A stretch of DNA of 64,000 nt from Heterobasidion occidentale (lineage: Eukaryota > Basidiomycota > Agaricomycetes > Russulales > Bondarzewiaceae), in NCBI GenBank assembly GCA_039111635.1, contig JBCAQO010000011.1, forward strand, positions 1,364,001 through 1,428,000, given 5' to 3'. The position numbers and the translations under genes are program-made. Of the stretch, positions 1 through 10,232 are shown piece after piece. The notes below the pieces were generated by a model. The model saw only the letters and a list, made by a program, of their open reading frames with translations, was not told where the DNA came from and made no database searches. How positions within the stretch are numbered: the stretch's first letter is position 1; the number at the start of each line of letters is the position of its first letter.

Positions 1-1204
1 AACGAACCACTTCCTGGAACATGTGCTCGGCCATATCATCTTTTGCCGACGTCTTCTCGTCCACTTGCAGATACGAGTGGCCCACTCGCTCGTCGAGGTG
101 CACATAAGAGGCATTGTGTGGCCCGACTTGGTCACCGTTGTGGCCGGATTCCACCGAGAGCTGAACCAAGGCCTCCATCTCATCTGCAAAACGAGTCCAT
201 ATCTGAGACCAGACCTGCGGCGGGCCTTCCAAAAGGCCACGGGATGCGATGTGGCATTGCGCAAGGTGCAGCGACTTTAGCGTGTGTTTGTGTCGCACGA
301 TGAAGTCTTCGACGTGAGTTTCCTCGTTGAACAAAATCATCCGCAATGACAAGGACGCGAGCGCAGGAAAGTCCAGTTGAGAAAAATCGACCCGAGGGAC
401 AACGCCGACGTCCAGATCACTGTGAAGAGTGAACGACGTGAGAGAACGAGAGAGAGAGGCGAGAGGGCTGAGAATCCGGTGCTGCATTGTGTGCTCCCAA
501 AAAATGACAAATGAACCCCAATGGACTGGCGGCGGAGGCTCCAATCCCCAAGATGGCGAGATACGGATAGCGTCGAGTCCACGGAAGAGGTTCTGAAAAG
601 CAGGTTTATCATACCGTGGGCCGTGATATGCGTACAAGCCGTTGATGGAGAGAGAAGTGAGTGTAGCTAGGGGCAATTGCGCTGAAATTGCGCTGAGGAC
701 TGTCATTTGAAGTGCAAATGGACTCGGTGACCAAAATTGTCTGCTCGTAGGCCAGAACGTTAACGACAGGCTCCTGATAGATGGAAGGTGGCAAAGGTAG
801 GAGAATGACGAAGTGAGGGAGTCCTTTAAGGGGGCACTGACTGCGAGCGGATGGCACAAAGGCAATGGACTCCATGCTTGACGAGGACCTACATCACATC
901 AGCCTCGACAATAAGGTTGAACACACATATCCTGGAACAGATACAGACCTTCTGCTTCTTTGGAAACTGCATAGTTTTCTCGAAAGAAAATTTCTTGAAC
1001 GAGACATGCTAGCGTCTTGGATCGTAAGATATTACTGAATGCCTCTGCGCTCTCAGGCGTATTGGTGACATTGACCCGTTCAAATGCGAGTGGCGTGACC
1101 CTCTTACAAAACGTCCGGTTCAGCAGCCGAACCTGTAAGAGGGTGTGGCCGGGAGGAACCGCGTCAAAGATAGCTTCGAGGAGCTCACCAGGTAAGCAGC
1201 TCAT
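1..1204 (-). CDS. F-box protein, copy 1 (3' end beyond window)
   Basis: Predicted substrate adaptor of an SCF-type ubiquitin ligase. Model: exon 1 949..1204, intron 889..948 (60 nt), exon 2 888 down past base 1. The start is chosen at MSCLPGELLEAIFDAVP because the three paralogues in the window also begin M-x-x-LP-x-ELL. Exon 1 is the F-box followed by the family block (VRLLNRTFC). Exon 2 encodes LRR-like solenoid sequence with the family marks FWEHTMQHRILSP, LHSDLDVGVVPRVDF and VWSQIWTRFADEM. The phase-1 intron lies exactly where the paralogues have theirs, which confirms the model. The frame is open to the window edge, so the gene looks intact as far as seen. Substrate unknown. Confidence 0.8.
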
Positions 1205-1484
1205 GTTCCAATCTGCGACCTTGGCAGCGGGAGTGTCAGTTGTGTGGATCGAGTTGAAGACTCGAAAGGAACGGTAGACAAGAGTAAGCCAAGTGGCAGA
1301 AAGAGACGGGTGGTGGCCTGTTAGTGGCCGCCTTGCCCTGCGGTCCAAGCTACTCCAAGTCACATGCACCGGTCACGAATGACGTCCTTTTCACTCGCCA
1401 CAAATTCAGCAGAAGGCTTGCGAAGGTTTCCAAGCACTAGTCAAAGGGTGTAGATATCTGTGAATGAGAGTGTGAAGGTGGAAC

Positions 1485-1930
1485 TCACCTCAATCCGGTA
1501 CGAGCATAGGTGTTGTTAGTAAGGTACACTGAGAAGCCTGCTAACATCTCTGCAGAACGAGTGCATATTTTCGAGGCATCTGCGCAGCGGAAACTACGAA
1601 CTTGTCGTTTGCATCTTGCAAGATCATGAAACGACACTGCAGCAACTTGAGTATGCATTTGGACCGAATTCCACGAGTCTCTTCGATGAAAAGTTCCTAG
1701 ACAGAAAAGTGAGCGCAGGGAAGTTGAGCTCTGTCGAGCTGTAAAACCCCTACTTGAGATACAACGCCAACGTCGATATCGCTCTGAGAAGTATGAAGGC
1801 TTCATCATGTGCTTCCAAAATCTGACAAACGAAATCCTGCAAAAGCAATCCGCAACATTGTGTCCACGGGAGGGTGAAATGATTCAGATGACTAGTCGTC
1901 CGAAGAGGTTGTCAAGGGAGGATAATCAAA
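1485..1930 (-). pseudogene. Decayed F-box paralogue, C-terminal relic
   Basis: About 280 bp upstream of the intact copy 1 and on the same strand, the minus strand shows scrambled but recognisable family sequence. A stretch resembling FVIFWEHTM is followed by SDIDVGVVSQV (intact copy: SDLDVGVVPRV) and then a QLDRAQLPCAHFS-like segment (intact: QLDFPALASLSL). These pieces lie in different frames, and no F-box is left. This is what a tandem duplicate inactivated by small indels looks like. Boundaries are approximate. Confidence 0.65.
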
Positions 1931-1950
1931 ACGTGCGGAAAAATCAGCCA

Positions 1951-2737
1951 TCTAGAAAGGCCAAAGCAGTGAGTTGACGCAGGGATCAGGAAAACATGGA
2001 CTGTCGATGTTCTCGTGGATGCAAAATTCGAATTTTGCCCAGCCAAAACCACAGGTCTCGACGGTCAAAAGGGCATAAAAAGAAACCGACAAAGCGTAGG
2101 ATTCTGAATATCGCTGCGACTGAATCAGAGCGGTCAAGACTCAACAGACAGCGATTTAGCTGGCTCTTGGAGAGAGCCTACACCGTGCAGCCTCCGTCAG
2201 CCCGTCAGATGGTCAGAACCCACGCGTCATTTCTAGCACACAAGACATCCTGTCAAAATATGTGCTTGTGCTGGCCAGTAGAGACTTCGTCGAAGATGGT
2301 GCTGAAAAGCTCGTAAAGCAAGGCCAGTGCAAGGACTGCAGCTGCCTGCAGAAAGACTACCGCTTGTCACGCTAGTCACACCAATGAAGCTGATGCTCGC
2401 CAACCGGCATTTGCCGCCTTGTCCGAGTTCCCTTCATTCTCGACATTCTAGCTACACTCAGACTGACATCCCTTTCATGATCGCATTCGCTCAAAAATTG
2501 CCCAAAATCCTCCGCCTCTGCACGCCGTCTCTCACCAGCCTGCCCATCGCCCCCTCCGACCACGCGACCATGCCAGCCTACCAGCCCAAACCGAAATGGT
2601 CCCCGGTCCGACACCCAGTCTTCCAGAGGCCTCAGGCTACTATGAAACCCGACCTCATCATCATCACCGACAACCAGTCCGAAACGCAACCCCGCCCATA
2701 ACACCCCGCGCCCCCCACGCAGGAGCAAAAACCGCCC
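1951..2737. other. Intergenic, no gene seen
   Basis: Short open frames only, none with family character. A 43-codon open stretch beginning at 2571 lies in frame with the next gene but is closed by a TAA at 2699. It could be an upstream ORF or a mis-modelled first exon. I could not find a splice pair that joins it in phase. Confidence 0.4.
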
Positions 2738-4156
2738 ATGAACGCCTTCGACCCCGCCTCCATCTTCGTCGACGCGCGCCCTGAAATGCCCACCCCCCCG
2801 TATCTCCCGAGCACAGGCCCAGCGCACGCGCCCCTCCTCGACGCGACGAACACGACCTCAGCAGCACCGCTCACGGTCGCCGTCCCCCTCCCAGGACTTA
2901 AACCCACCCGCATCATCAAACGCGTCCCCGTCCCCCCACTCGCCCTCCCCACCTCGCCCTCACATCCTGCCCCCGCCCCCACCCGTCCGCACCCCGACGA
3001 CGCAAGCCCCCCGTTCCGCATCACCTCCTTCCCGCGCATCCCCCCCGCCCGCGCCTCCAGCCAAGGCGCACACGAGCGCCGCTTCCCCGCCGCGGACCCG
3101 CACGCGCTCGTCCGCCTCGCAACGGACAACCTCGCGCGCAACCGGTACGAGCGCGAGCTCGACGCGCTATGGCGCGGCGCGGGCCTCGAGCGCGCGCACG
3201 CGTATGCGAGCGCGGTCGAGGACTCCGACGCGAACGACTTCGCAGACAATGCTGAGGGAAACGAAGACGAAGACGAGGGTGGCGGAGACAACGACGGCGA
3301 CGGAGATTCGCGCCCTACACACGTCGAATTCAGCATAACGCCCCTCCCGCGCACCCTCCCCCCCTGCCGCCCGCGCTTGTCTCCCGACCCCGCAGACCCT
3401 TATTCCCACGCGCGCGACGCGCGGCGCTTCCCGACGCTCGACGCGCACGCCCTCCGCCGCATGGCGATCGAGAACTTCGCGATGCAGCGCGACTGGGAGC
3501 TCGAGCGCTGGGGCGCCGACGCGGACGCGGACGCGGTGGGCGCCGTGTACGAGGACGAGGATGCGTACGATGGCGCGTATGGGGGCGCCGATGGCCGCGA
3601 CGCGTACTACGCTCGCGACGCGCCGCCGCATATGCCCGTGCGCACCGCGACGCCCAACAACCGCGCGCCCCCGCCCGCGTCCGCGTCCTCATGCTCGTCC
3701 TCGTCGTGCTACGACACAGACTCGTCCACCTGCGCCTCGCCCTCCCTATCCGCCTCAGAATACGACTCCGACTGCGACCACGACTCGGACGCACGCTCGC
3801 CGCCCTCGTCCGCCTCTTGCGTGTCCTCACTCGAGCTGCAAAAGCCGCTCCCTGCCTCGCCGTCACAGTCGCGCATCGCGATGCGGGGCCACGCGGCGGC
3901 GCTGTTCGGCCGCCTCTTGGGCACGGGGGCGCGCAAGGGCGGGGCGTGCGCCGCGCCCGCGCATGTGCCTGCGAAAAGCCCGCGCCGCAGGAGTGTATGC
4001 GCGCAAAACGGTGCGCGCGCCTTGTTCTTCCGCTTCTTCGAGCGAACGCTGATCTATTTGTGTGTCTGTGTGTCTATGGATGTGGATGAGCGTAGGTGTT
4101 GGGCGCTCGGGGAGCGCGGGGGCAGATGGGGGTGGTGGTGGTGGCGGCGGTGGTAG
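2738..4156 (+). CDS. Low-complexity orphan protein with a duplicated helical motif
   Basis: Single open frame of 472 codons in very GC-rich DNA. I do not recognise a family. The protein is mostly Pro/Ala/Ser/Asp-rich and likely disordered. Two copies of one motif stand out: RRFPAADPHALVRLATDNLA with a following NRYERELDALWR (about residues 110-145), and RRFPTLDAHALRRMAIENFA with QRDWELERW (about 225-260). The conserved R-RFP-x-x-D-x-HAL-R-x-A-x-(D/E)N core followed by an R-x-x-E-L/R segment points to a real repeated unit. A Ser/Asp-rich stretch follows. The last 45 residues (Cys/Trp-rich) look like translated non-coding sequence, so the true end may be an intron or an earlier stop. Confidence 0.5.
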   Translation: MNAFDPASIFVDARPEMPTPPYLPSTGPAHAPLLDATNTTSAAPLTVAVPLPGLKPTRIIKRVPVPPLALPTSPSHPAPAPTRPHPDDASPPFRITSFPRIPPARASSQGAHERRFPAADPHALVRLATDNLARNRYERELDALWRGAGLERAHAYASAVEDSDANDFADNAEGNEDEDEGGGDNDGDGDSRPTHVEFSITPLPRTLPPCRPRLSPDPADPYSHARDARRFPTLDAHALRRMAIENFAMQRDWELERWGADADADAVGAVYEDEDAYDGAYGGADGRDAYYARDAPPHMPVRTATPNNRAPPPASASSCSSSSCYDTDSSTCASPSLSASEYDSDCDHDSDARSPPSSASCVSSLELQKPLPASPSQSRIAMRGHAAALFGRLLGTGARKGGACAAPAHVPAKSPRRRSVCAQNGARALFFRFFERTLIYLCVCVSMDVDERRCWALGERGGRWGWWWWRRW

Positions 4157-4715
4157 GCAACAGGATAGGGACAGGGACAGGGGCCGCTCGTGGATCGCGG
4201 CGGGGTTCGCGTCGGTGCGCAATATGTGGACGCTTGGCGTTTGAGGAGGCGTGCGGTGTGGTTCGGCGCCGCGTGAAAATCGTGAATCGACTGGAGACGG
4301 TGGGAGGTGGGAGGTTGTGTGCGGCCGAGGCTGCCGCTCGCCGCTCTCTGGACTTTGGACTCTGGACTCTCTGGACTCTCTGGACTCCGTGTGTGTGATT
4401 TCGTCGGGACTCCGGACGAGGCGCGTGCTTCGATCTCGTGGTCCTGCTTTGCGTTGCTTTGCTCTGCTCTGCTGTCGAGCGCAAGGGTCGCTCGCTCGTT
4501 GTCGATGCCGGTCGGTCGGATCCGCCGTCGGCCGGCTGTCTGCTCTGTATCTGCTGTGTCGTCGCGTGTTTATTGACAAGCAAAAAATGATGCAGCGTGC
4601 CCTGCTTCGTCGGCGAGCACGCGTGCGCGAATCCTCGTATTTATCCATCGCTTCTTTAGATTTCCTGGTGTGCACCACGTAAAATACGCCGCATACAGTC
4701 ACGCTCCTCACCGTC
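4157..4715. other. Intergenic between convergent genes
   Basis: Non-coding 3' flanks of the orphan gene (plus) and the GNAT gene (minus). Contains a small tandem array of the decamer-like unit ctctggactc around 4350-4390. No gene seen. Confidence 0.5.
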
Positions 4716-5502
4716 TCACTTCCCCTCCGCCTCTGCCCCCGCCCCCGCCTCCCTCGCCACCATCTCCTCCCAATCGTCCCACCCCATCCCCAGCACAGCC
4801 GTATCCCGACTCGGCCCCTCCCCCTCCGCCGCCCCCTTCGGCACCCCGCGCCCGTCGCCGATCCTCCCGCACGGCAGCACGCGCTCGCACCGCGCGACGC
4901 CCTCCCAGCGGAACCCCGCGCAGCGGGCGGCGCGCACGGAGCGCGCGTTGAGCGCGTGCGCGCGCCACTGCACGCGGCGGAGGCGCAGCGCGCCGAACGC
5001 GTGGCGCAGGAGGAGGCGCACGGCGCGCGGCGTGATGCCCGGCGCGCCCTGGAAGCGCGGGAGGATGAGGAGGAAGCCGAGCTCGGTGGAGAGGTTTTGG
5101 ACGGAGGTGCCGAGGAGGCCGATCATACCTGCGAGCGTCGCGCTGCCGTCGGCATCGGCAGAGGGAGGCTTGGCGAAGACGGCGAAGAGGATGGAGGAGG
5201 GGTCGGGCTGGATGCGCGCGGCGATGAAGTCGGAGACGAAGGCGGCGGCGGAGGGGAATGGGCCGAAGGGCAGGTAGGTGTAGAGTTCTGGGTGGGGCGC
5301 GGTCGCGGCGAAGAAGGGCTCAGCGTGGACGGAGGGCTGTTTGAGGCGTGGTGTGGGTGGGTCAGGGTTCTGGTGAGGGGGAAAGGGAGGGGGCACGGAC
5401 GAGGAAGGGCGTGAGCAGGACGCGGTCGTCCTCGAGCTCGCAGACGGGGAAGCAGAAGTTGACGTCGTACGGCGCGTCTGTGATTTCTGTGCTTTGGAAC
5501 AT
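4716..5502 (-). CDS. GNAT-family N-acetyltransferase (RimJ/RimL-like)
   Basis: Transfers an acetyl group from acetyl-CoA to an unknown substrate. Model: exon 1 5401..5502, intron 5337..5400 (64 nt), exon 2 4716..5336, giving 240 aa. Exon 1 encodes a start typical of fungal members (MFQSTEITDAPYDVNFCFPV, then a DDRVLLTPF segment). Exon 2 continues with SVHAEPFF and the fungal signature HPELYTYLPFGPF. It ends the core with LLLRHAFGALRLRRVQWR, ALNARSVRAA and GFRWEGVARC, the usual beta-strand/alpha-helix order for acetyl-CoA binding and the C-terminal GF-x-x-EG strand. Phase is 0 at the junction and no lesion is seen. Likely cytosolic. The C-terminal tail is Ala/Glu/Gly-rich. Substrate (small molecule or protein) cannot be told. 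Confidence 0.85.
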
Positions 5503-6020
5503 TGTTGCTGCTGCTGTCTTGTTCTGGGCGTCCATGCGGATATTTCCGAAATTTATTTCCTGTCGCTGGACTCACCTCGAGTCATATTCTGCTTGAGGAC
5601 TCAGCCACCGACGCGACGCGATTTTCCCAGCACGTGCTCGCGCGGCTCCCGATTCACGATGACGTCGTGGCCGCCCCCCTTGCGGACGCTCTCCACGCAC
5701 CCACTGACAGGCAGCCGACAGCGGCCCCACGAGCGTCCCACGACGTGCCCGCAGACGGATGCGGAAGGTCCTAACTATGCCCGATTTCATCATACACACC
5801 GTCATTTGCCCATGACGTACTTAGACATGTAGGTCCCCAGTGGGGCTCGGCGTGGGGGCACTGAGTGCGCAGCGGTGCTGGATCTTCCGTCCGGAGCTTC
5901 AGCGGCGGGCATATAAAGGTCGGTCGATGGGGGTAGTCTCAGAACAACTCATCCAGAGCAATCACACACCTCCGCTCCAACCACACCGTTTTTATATTCC
6001 TTTAACACAAACATACAATT
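5503..6020. other. Shared upstream region of the GNAT and small-protein genes
   Basis: Divergent promoter region. The plus side contains the TATA box listed separately. Otherwise no gene seen. Confidence 0.5.
5912..5917 (+). promoter_or_regulatory. TATA box of the small hydrophobic-protein gene
   Basis: Canonical tataaa, 104 nt upstream of the ATG at 6021. A transcript starting about 30 nt downstream would have a 5' UTR of roughly 75 nt. This suggests a strongly or conditionally expressed gene. Confidence 0.6.
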
Positions 6021-6393
6021 ATGGTGCGTTCGCAGCCCTCATACCTTGCTGTTGCAGGAATGTGTTGACAAGGTCCGCCTTCGTCTTTGCAGGGCTCCAT
6101 CTTTTCTGCCATCGGCGGCGCTATTAACGCTATCATCTCCGCCATTGCGGGCATCCTCGAGACCATCGTCTCCGTTATCGTTACCGTACGTCGCTCACTC
6201 ACCCCCCTCTGATCTACGCTCTTCCGCTCACTTTCTTTCGCAACAGATCATCGTAACGATATTCGACGTCATCATGGACATCATCTGCTGCCGCTGCTTC
6301 TCCAGTAGCCGGCACACAGGTCGCCGCAGTGGACGCTCTGGCTTTGGACGCAGCAGTCGGAGAGGCGGCGGCATGAGCTCTGGTGGATACTGA
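6021..6393 (+). CDS. Small hydrophobic protein with Cys cluster and RG-rich tail
   Basis: Model: exon 1 is only the ATG (6021..6023), intron 6024..6092 (69 nt), exon 2 6093..6185, intron 6186..6246 (61 nt), exon 3 6247..6393, giving 80 aa with all introns in phase 0. Residues about 2-45 are an almost unbroken Ile/Val/Ala run (GSIFSAIGGAINAIISAIAG onward), enough for one or two membrane helices. An ICCRCF cluster follows that could be palmitoylated, then a basic Ser/Gly/Arg tail ending GGGMSSGGY. No enzyme motif. Very similar short hydrophobic proteins are common in Agaricomycetes to my knowledge, but their function is unknown. A membrane-associated role is inferred only from composition. Confidence 0.8.
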
Positions 6394-7914
6394 GCACCGT
6401 GCGCCGCGTCGTTCTCGGTCTTTTTTTTTGTTTCCTTCCGTGCCGCGCGAAGATTGACTGATACCCACCTGTATATCACACACGAGTACAACCTTCGAGC
6501 ATGTTGTAGAGTCTGAGAGGGGAAGAAGACGATGTATCGCTATATCTGCTTAATGACTTGTCAATTGTGCCACGTTGTGGTGTTCCTTGCTACCACTGTA
6601 ATAGTGTGCGCAAATTCTATCAAGGTTCGTAAATCAATTGTCGAGCTTGCGTTCCTTGACCGTAAGCCTTCGAATTCCTTGCAAAAATCACCAAAACCAC
6701 ATATCATTGCAAGTTCCAGCCCACGTAACCGTGCAAGGAGTAGTAGGTGATATAAACGTCCAAAGGAGGGTAAAATGCGGTCGCAGCATGTGCAGGCACC
6801 AGTCGGCGATCTCTCCGAGAAGCTCAGAAGATCGTGTTTCGAGTAGAAAAAATTGCCAACGCATCTGTGTAGTCCGTTTACACGCCTGGTAAACTTTTAC
6901 AAGGCCTGTTTGTAGGAGGGACCTACAGAGGAGGATGTTGGTGTCGAGGTGAGGAAACGGTGGCAACTACAGGCAGAAGTTGTATCTTCGCTGAGCCTGT
7001 GTCTGTCTCGTCGTCTCAGGACGCGGCGGCGTTTAAATCCACGTGCTCGGCCGCTGTCGGCATGTGCGACGCGACGTGGTTGACATGTTCGAACAGTGCT
7101 GTTTGCAGTCTCCTGTGTGGTACGCGACCTGCCATAGCAGCCACCCGAAGCCAACGGTTAGTAAGCGATTGAACCCACGAGAGAGTTTCTGGTGAAATCA
7201 CCCCAACGTTATGAACACTGTTCCAATGATCATACTCCTTGAAAGTCGCGATCGAAAAGCGTGCATCAGCGAACTTGCCCGCTTCTGTACGAAGCTGGTC
7301 GGTCTGTTCCCGCGCCACAGACGCCTCTAGCGAGTCCCCGGTGATGCAGACAAGGTGTCCTCTAGACTGACGCTTGCTAGAGCTGTCTAGCCCCTGTCGA
7401 ACTGCGAGCAGTTTAGTGCTCCGAACAAAAAATGTATGTTGACAGCCTCTGGGCAGCCTCTGACTAGTTTAGAGGCTCTTGTCAGATGTTCTCGGTAGCA
7501 GATACTACGGCCTGACAGAATTTGTAGAATATGCAAAATCTCGCGGGATTTGACCTGGATCTGCATATCCTTGTCGCATGTGAGCGCCGATCATTGAAAT
7601 CAGTACGGCACTAATAACAGTGTAGGATTAGTGAGACGAGTGCAAGAGTATTACGGAAAGGATAGATTATAAAATGAGTGATATGAGACAGCGAGTGACA
7701 TTGATAGGATGGGAGAGTGATATTATAAGTACCGCCGAACCACGATGACGGCACTGACGACGATGACGAGCTTGTTCCGAGCAGCCAGAGTGAGAAACCA
7801 TAAATCATAGTTATGATCTAGATTAGAGCACCGTGAGATACAGGAACAAAATAGGGATGAGGAGTACAAACGGTGGAATCTACACCAAGAGCGGGGGCCC
7901 AGGGATACCAAAGT
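6394..7914. other. Intergenic; one open stretch of unknown status
   Basis: No recognisable gene. On the minus strand, 7016..about 7420 is open and reads like protein (pieces such as FKEYDHWNSVHNVGVISPET and QSLTNRWLRVAAMAGRV). I could not attach it to a family or to neighbouring exons. It may be part of an unrecognised gene or a relic. Confidence 0.35.
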
Positions 7915-9738
7915 CTAACTTGAGTCCATACTCGGTTCGGCCAGACTTCCGTTGAGCTGCTGCGACAACTTCCGGGCTTTCAAACTATCAGACTATGAAT
8001 ACTAATTAGCTGTACACTCACAGTCCCTTCGTTGCCCATCGCTGACACATGCGCTTGTATGTGGGTCCGAATATCAAGTGAGCTTTCAAAGTGTGAATGA
8101 GTCCTACGATCACGCTGAAGTCTTTTTCATAAGCCTCCTTCGAGAAGTCAATGGTCTTGTGTATGCCGCCCTCCCATTCTTCGAGACAGTTCTTGATCTA
8201 TTTGCAAAAATATTAGTACACTAGTTATACAGACGCGGGAGGAAACTCACGACACATATTAGTAAAGCCATTGTCCTATCTGGAACAGCATCTTTGTACG
8301 TATCCGGGAATAGTATACCTAGAGATTTCTTGTCGAAGTAGAAGAACGTATGGCACAGCAGCATAATTGCTGGATGCCCAAGGTTCAAAATTGTGCCCTG
8401 CAAGTATGTTTAGCTTGTGATATGTGATACGAACGTCACTCACGTTGGCGTCGCATGGGCCATGCATAAACTTCCCATCAGTGAGTAACTCAACAACTCG
8501 TGCACAAATGCGAGCTTGATATCCAGCGGCATCCAAGTTCTCGGCAAGGTCGGAGGCAGAGAGAAGATTGTAGGATGTTTGTACAATCAGGCGTGCGATA
8601 CGCTTGAGTTCACCTCGGAACGTCGACCCATCCTCGTGAACCTGACAAGCCATGAGAATCATTACGATGCATGTGTCTGAAACGTACTCCTTTGATCATA
8701 TCGTGATCCAGTGGCTGACCTGCAATATTAAACATCGTGAGTGGATGCTAGGACAATTGGATACTGCACTGACCTAATGGCAATAGCTGTACCTTGAAGT
8801 CTTGGTTATACTTTGCGACTGCGTCGTATATAGATGCCGTCGAATGTATCATAGAAGTCTCATATTCAGGGAATGGGTCAATAGATGCCAGCCATTCACG
8901 GTGTCTTAGGCGGGCCTGGACGATCACATAGCGCCACTGTGAAGGGAGGGTTCCAAGTTTCTTCATATCTCCAGGATCACGATCTGTAGCTGACTTCTTG
9001 CGTGGGTGATTGCGCTGGCGTGTGTTGATTTGAAGTGTTGAATAAGCTCGATGAAAAGAACATTAGCAAGCAATTACATAGCAACAAAAAGACATACAAA
9101 TCCTGCCTGTGATAGGCATTATCGACGGTGTCGACAGCCTTGCAGCAACTTGGGTAAGTGATTGACATCTGGCGCTCTTGGTGTGCCGTTCCGGCGGTGA
9201 TGCTCATAAAGTATATCAGTGGGCTGCAGTTGTCGCGTCTGAGGTGCCTAAAATAAAGTAATCAGTACAAAAAAGAACCATATGAACGAGATTGCAGGCC
9301 TGTTGGGATGAAAATACTTCGCGTAATACCCCACCACTGTGTTCTGTGACCATGGCATCGGTATCGGAAGCTTGATAAGAGCGCTGGGCACTGCTTTGCG
9401 ATCCACATGTCTGCTGGCGATCTGCATCATAATCATCATGGTCGTAGTATCAAATAGCTATAGCCCAAGAAACTCACCGTTGGTGCTCGTTCTCCAACTG
9501 TTATTCTCAGACTCTAAACCCTCCATTTCCTGCCAGTTCTCCTCGATATCTGAAGGTGATCTTCGCCATCCTCATTCTCGATGTTGTCCTCGTTGTCCTC
9601 ATTCTCGATGTCGTCCTCATCGTCCTCGTCTTCCTTGTCATCCTTGTCTTCCTTGCCATCCTCATCTTCTTTGTCAAATTCTTCTATACTATCGTCTGAG
9701 GCTTCACTGTCTTCGTCTGTATACCGAGAGATGTTCAT
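7915..9738 (-). CDS. DUF6532-like domain protein
   Basis: Multi-exon minus-strand gene. The 5' end is uncertain and may lie beyond the gap. C-terminal exons fit together well. One ends VQLLPL and is followed by GQPLDHDMIKG, then VHEDGSTFRGELKRIARLIV with a KFMHGPCDAN end. Next comes GTILNLGHPAIMLLCHTFFY with LGILFPDTYKDAVPDRTMAL, then IKNCLEEWEGGIHKTIDFSK with YKRMCQRWATKG, ending at TAG 7915..7917. The (F/L)GHPAI-x-x-L-x-x-x-FFY block, the LFP-x-x-(Y/F)-x-D-x-VP block and the late W-E-x-G segment are hallmarks I associate with DUF6532, an Agaricomycete-expanded domain of unknown function. The N-terminal part (9514..9738) is a long Asp/Glu-rich run that includes SRYTDEDSEASDDSIEEFD. Middle exons (about 9000-9450) are unsure. 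Confidence 0.6.
9570..9680 (-). repeat. Acidic codon microsatellite
   Basis: Imperfect repeat of units such as tcctcattctcgatgtcgtcctcg on the plus strand. On the minus strand it encodes alternating Asp/Glu (DEDDIENEDNEDNIENEDGED-like blocks). It lies inside the N-terminal exon of the DUF6532-like gene and probably varies in length between strains. Confidence 0.6.
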
Positions 9739-9963
9739 AGCTTGCGCTGGTGGATTTCGTGGCTTCTGAACTGGAACCGGTGTGGAGTGTGCTGAAGGAA
9801 CAAATGCACCAGCATTACATGCGGCAGTTCTTGCGGTAGAGGTAGAAGAAAGTGGGCCAAGGCGGCTAGAAATTGTACCGTGAGTATGCTATTATGATAG
9901 AAATGACTACAGACCTCTGTGCCTGTTTGCCGTTACTTAAATAGGCTGGTCGAGGTCGAGGTC

Positions 9964-10063
9964 NNNNNNNNNNNNNNNNNNNNNNNNNNNNNNNNNNNNN
10001 NNNNNNNNNNNNNNNNNNNNNNNNNNNNNNNNNNNNNNNNNNNNNNNNNNNNNNNNNNNNNNN
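9964..10063. other. Assembly gap (run of N)
   Basis: About 100 undetermined bases. The true distance is unknown. It lies at or near the 5' end of the DUF6532-like gene. Minus-strand sequence on the far side (10064..10232) is open and may encode more of its N-terminus. Confidence 0.95.
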
Positions 10064-10232
10064 CCGGAATACATTCAACGTGGGGGCAAGGGCATGGTGC
10101 AGGCAGGATTACAAAAACATTCCGCAAGGAATCCAGAGCCTGACGAAAACTTAGTGCAGGAACCCCAAGCCTTTGTTTGCGAGCCGCATCACCCCCTGAC
10201 ACAGATACCAACCCAGCCGTCCAAGGATCCAT

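Noticed and set aside
3167..4052. Several long Arg/Ala/Pro-rich open frames overlapping the orphan gene on both strands
   Set aside because: They arise because GC-rich DNA rarely forms stops; no family features and they overlap a more plausible frame.
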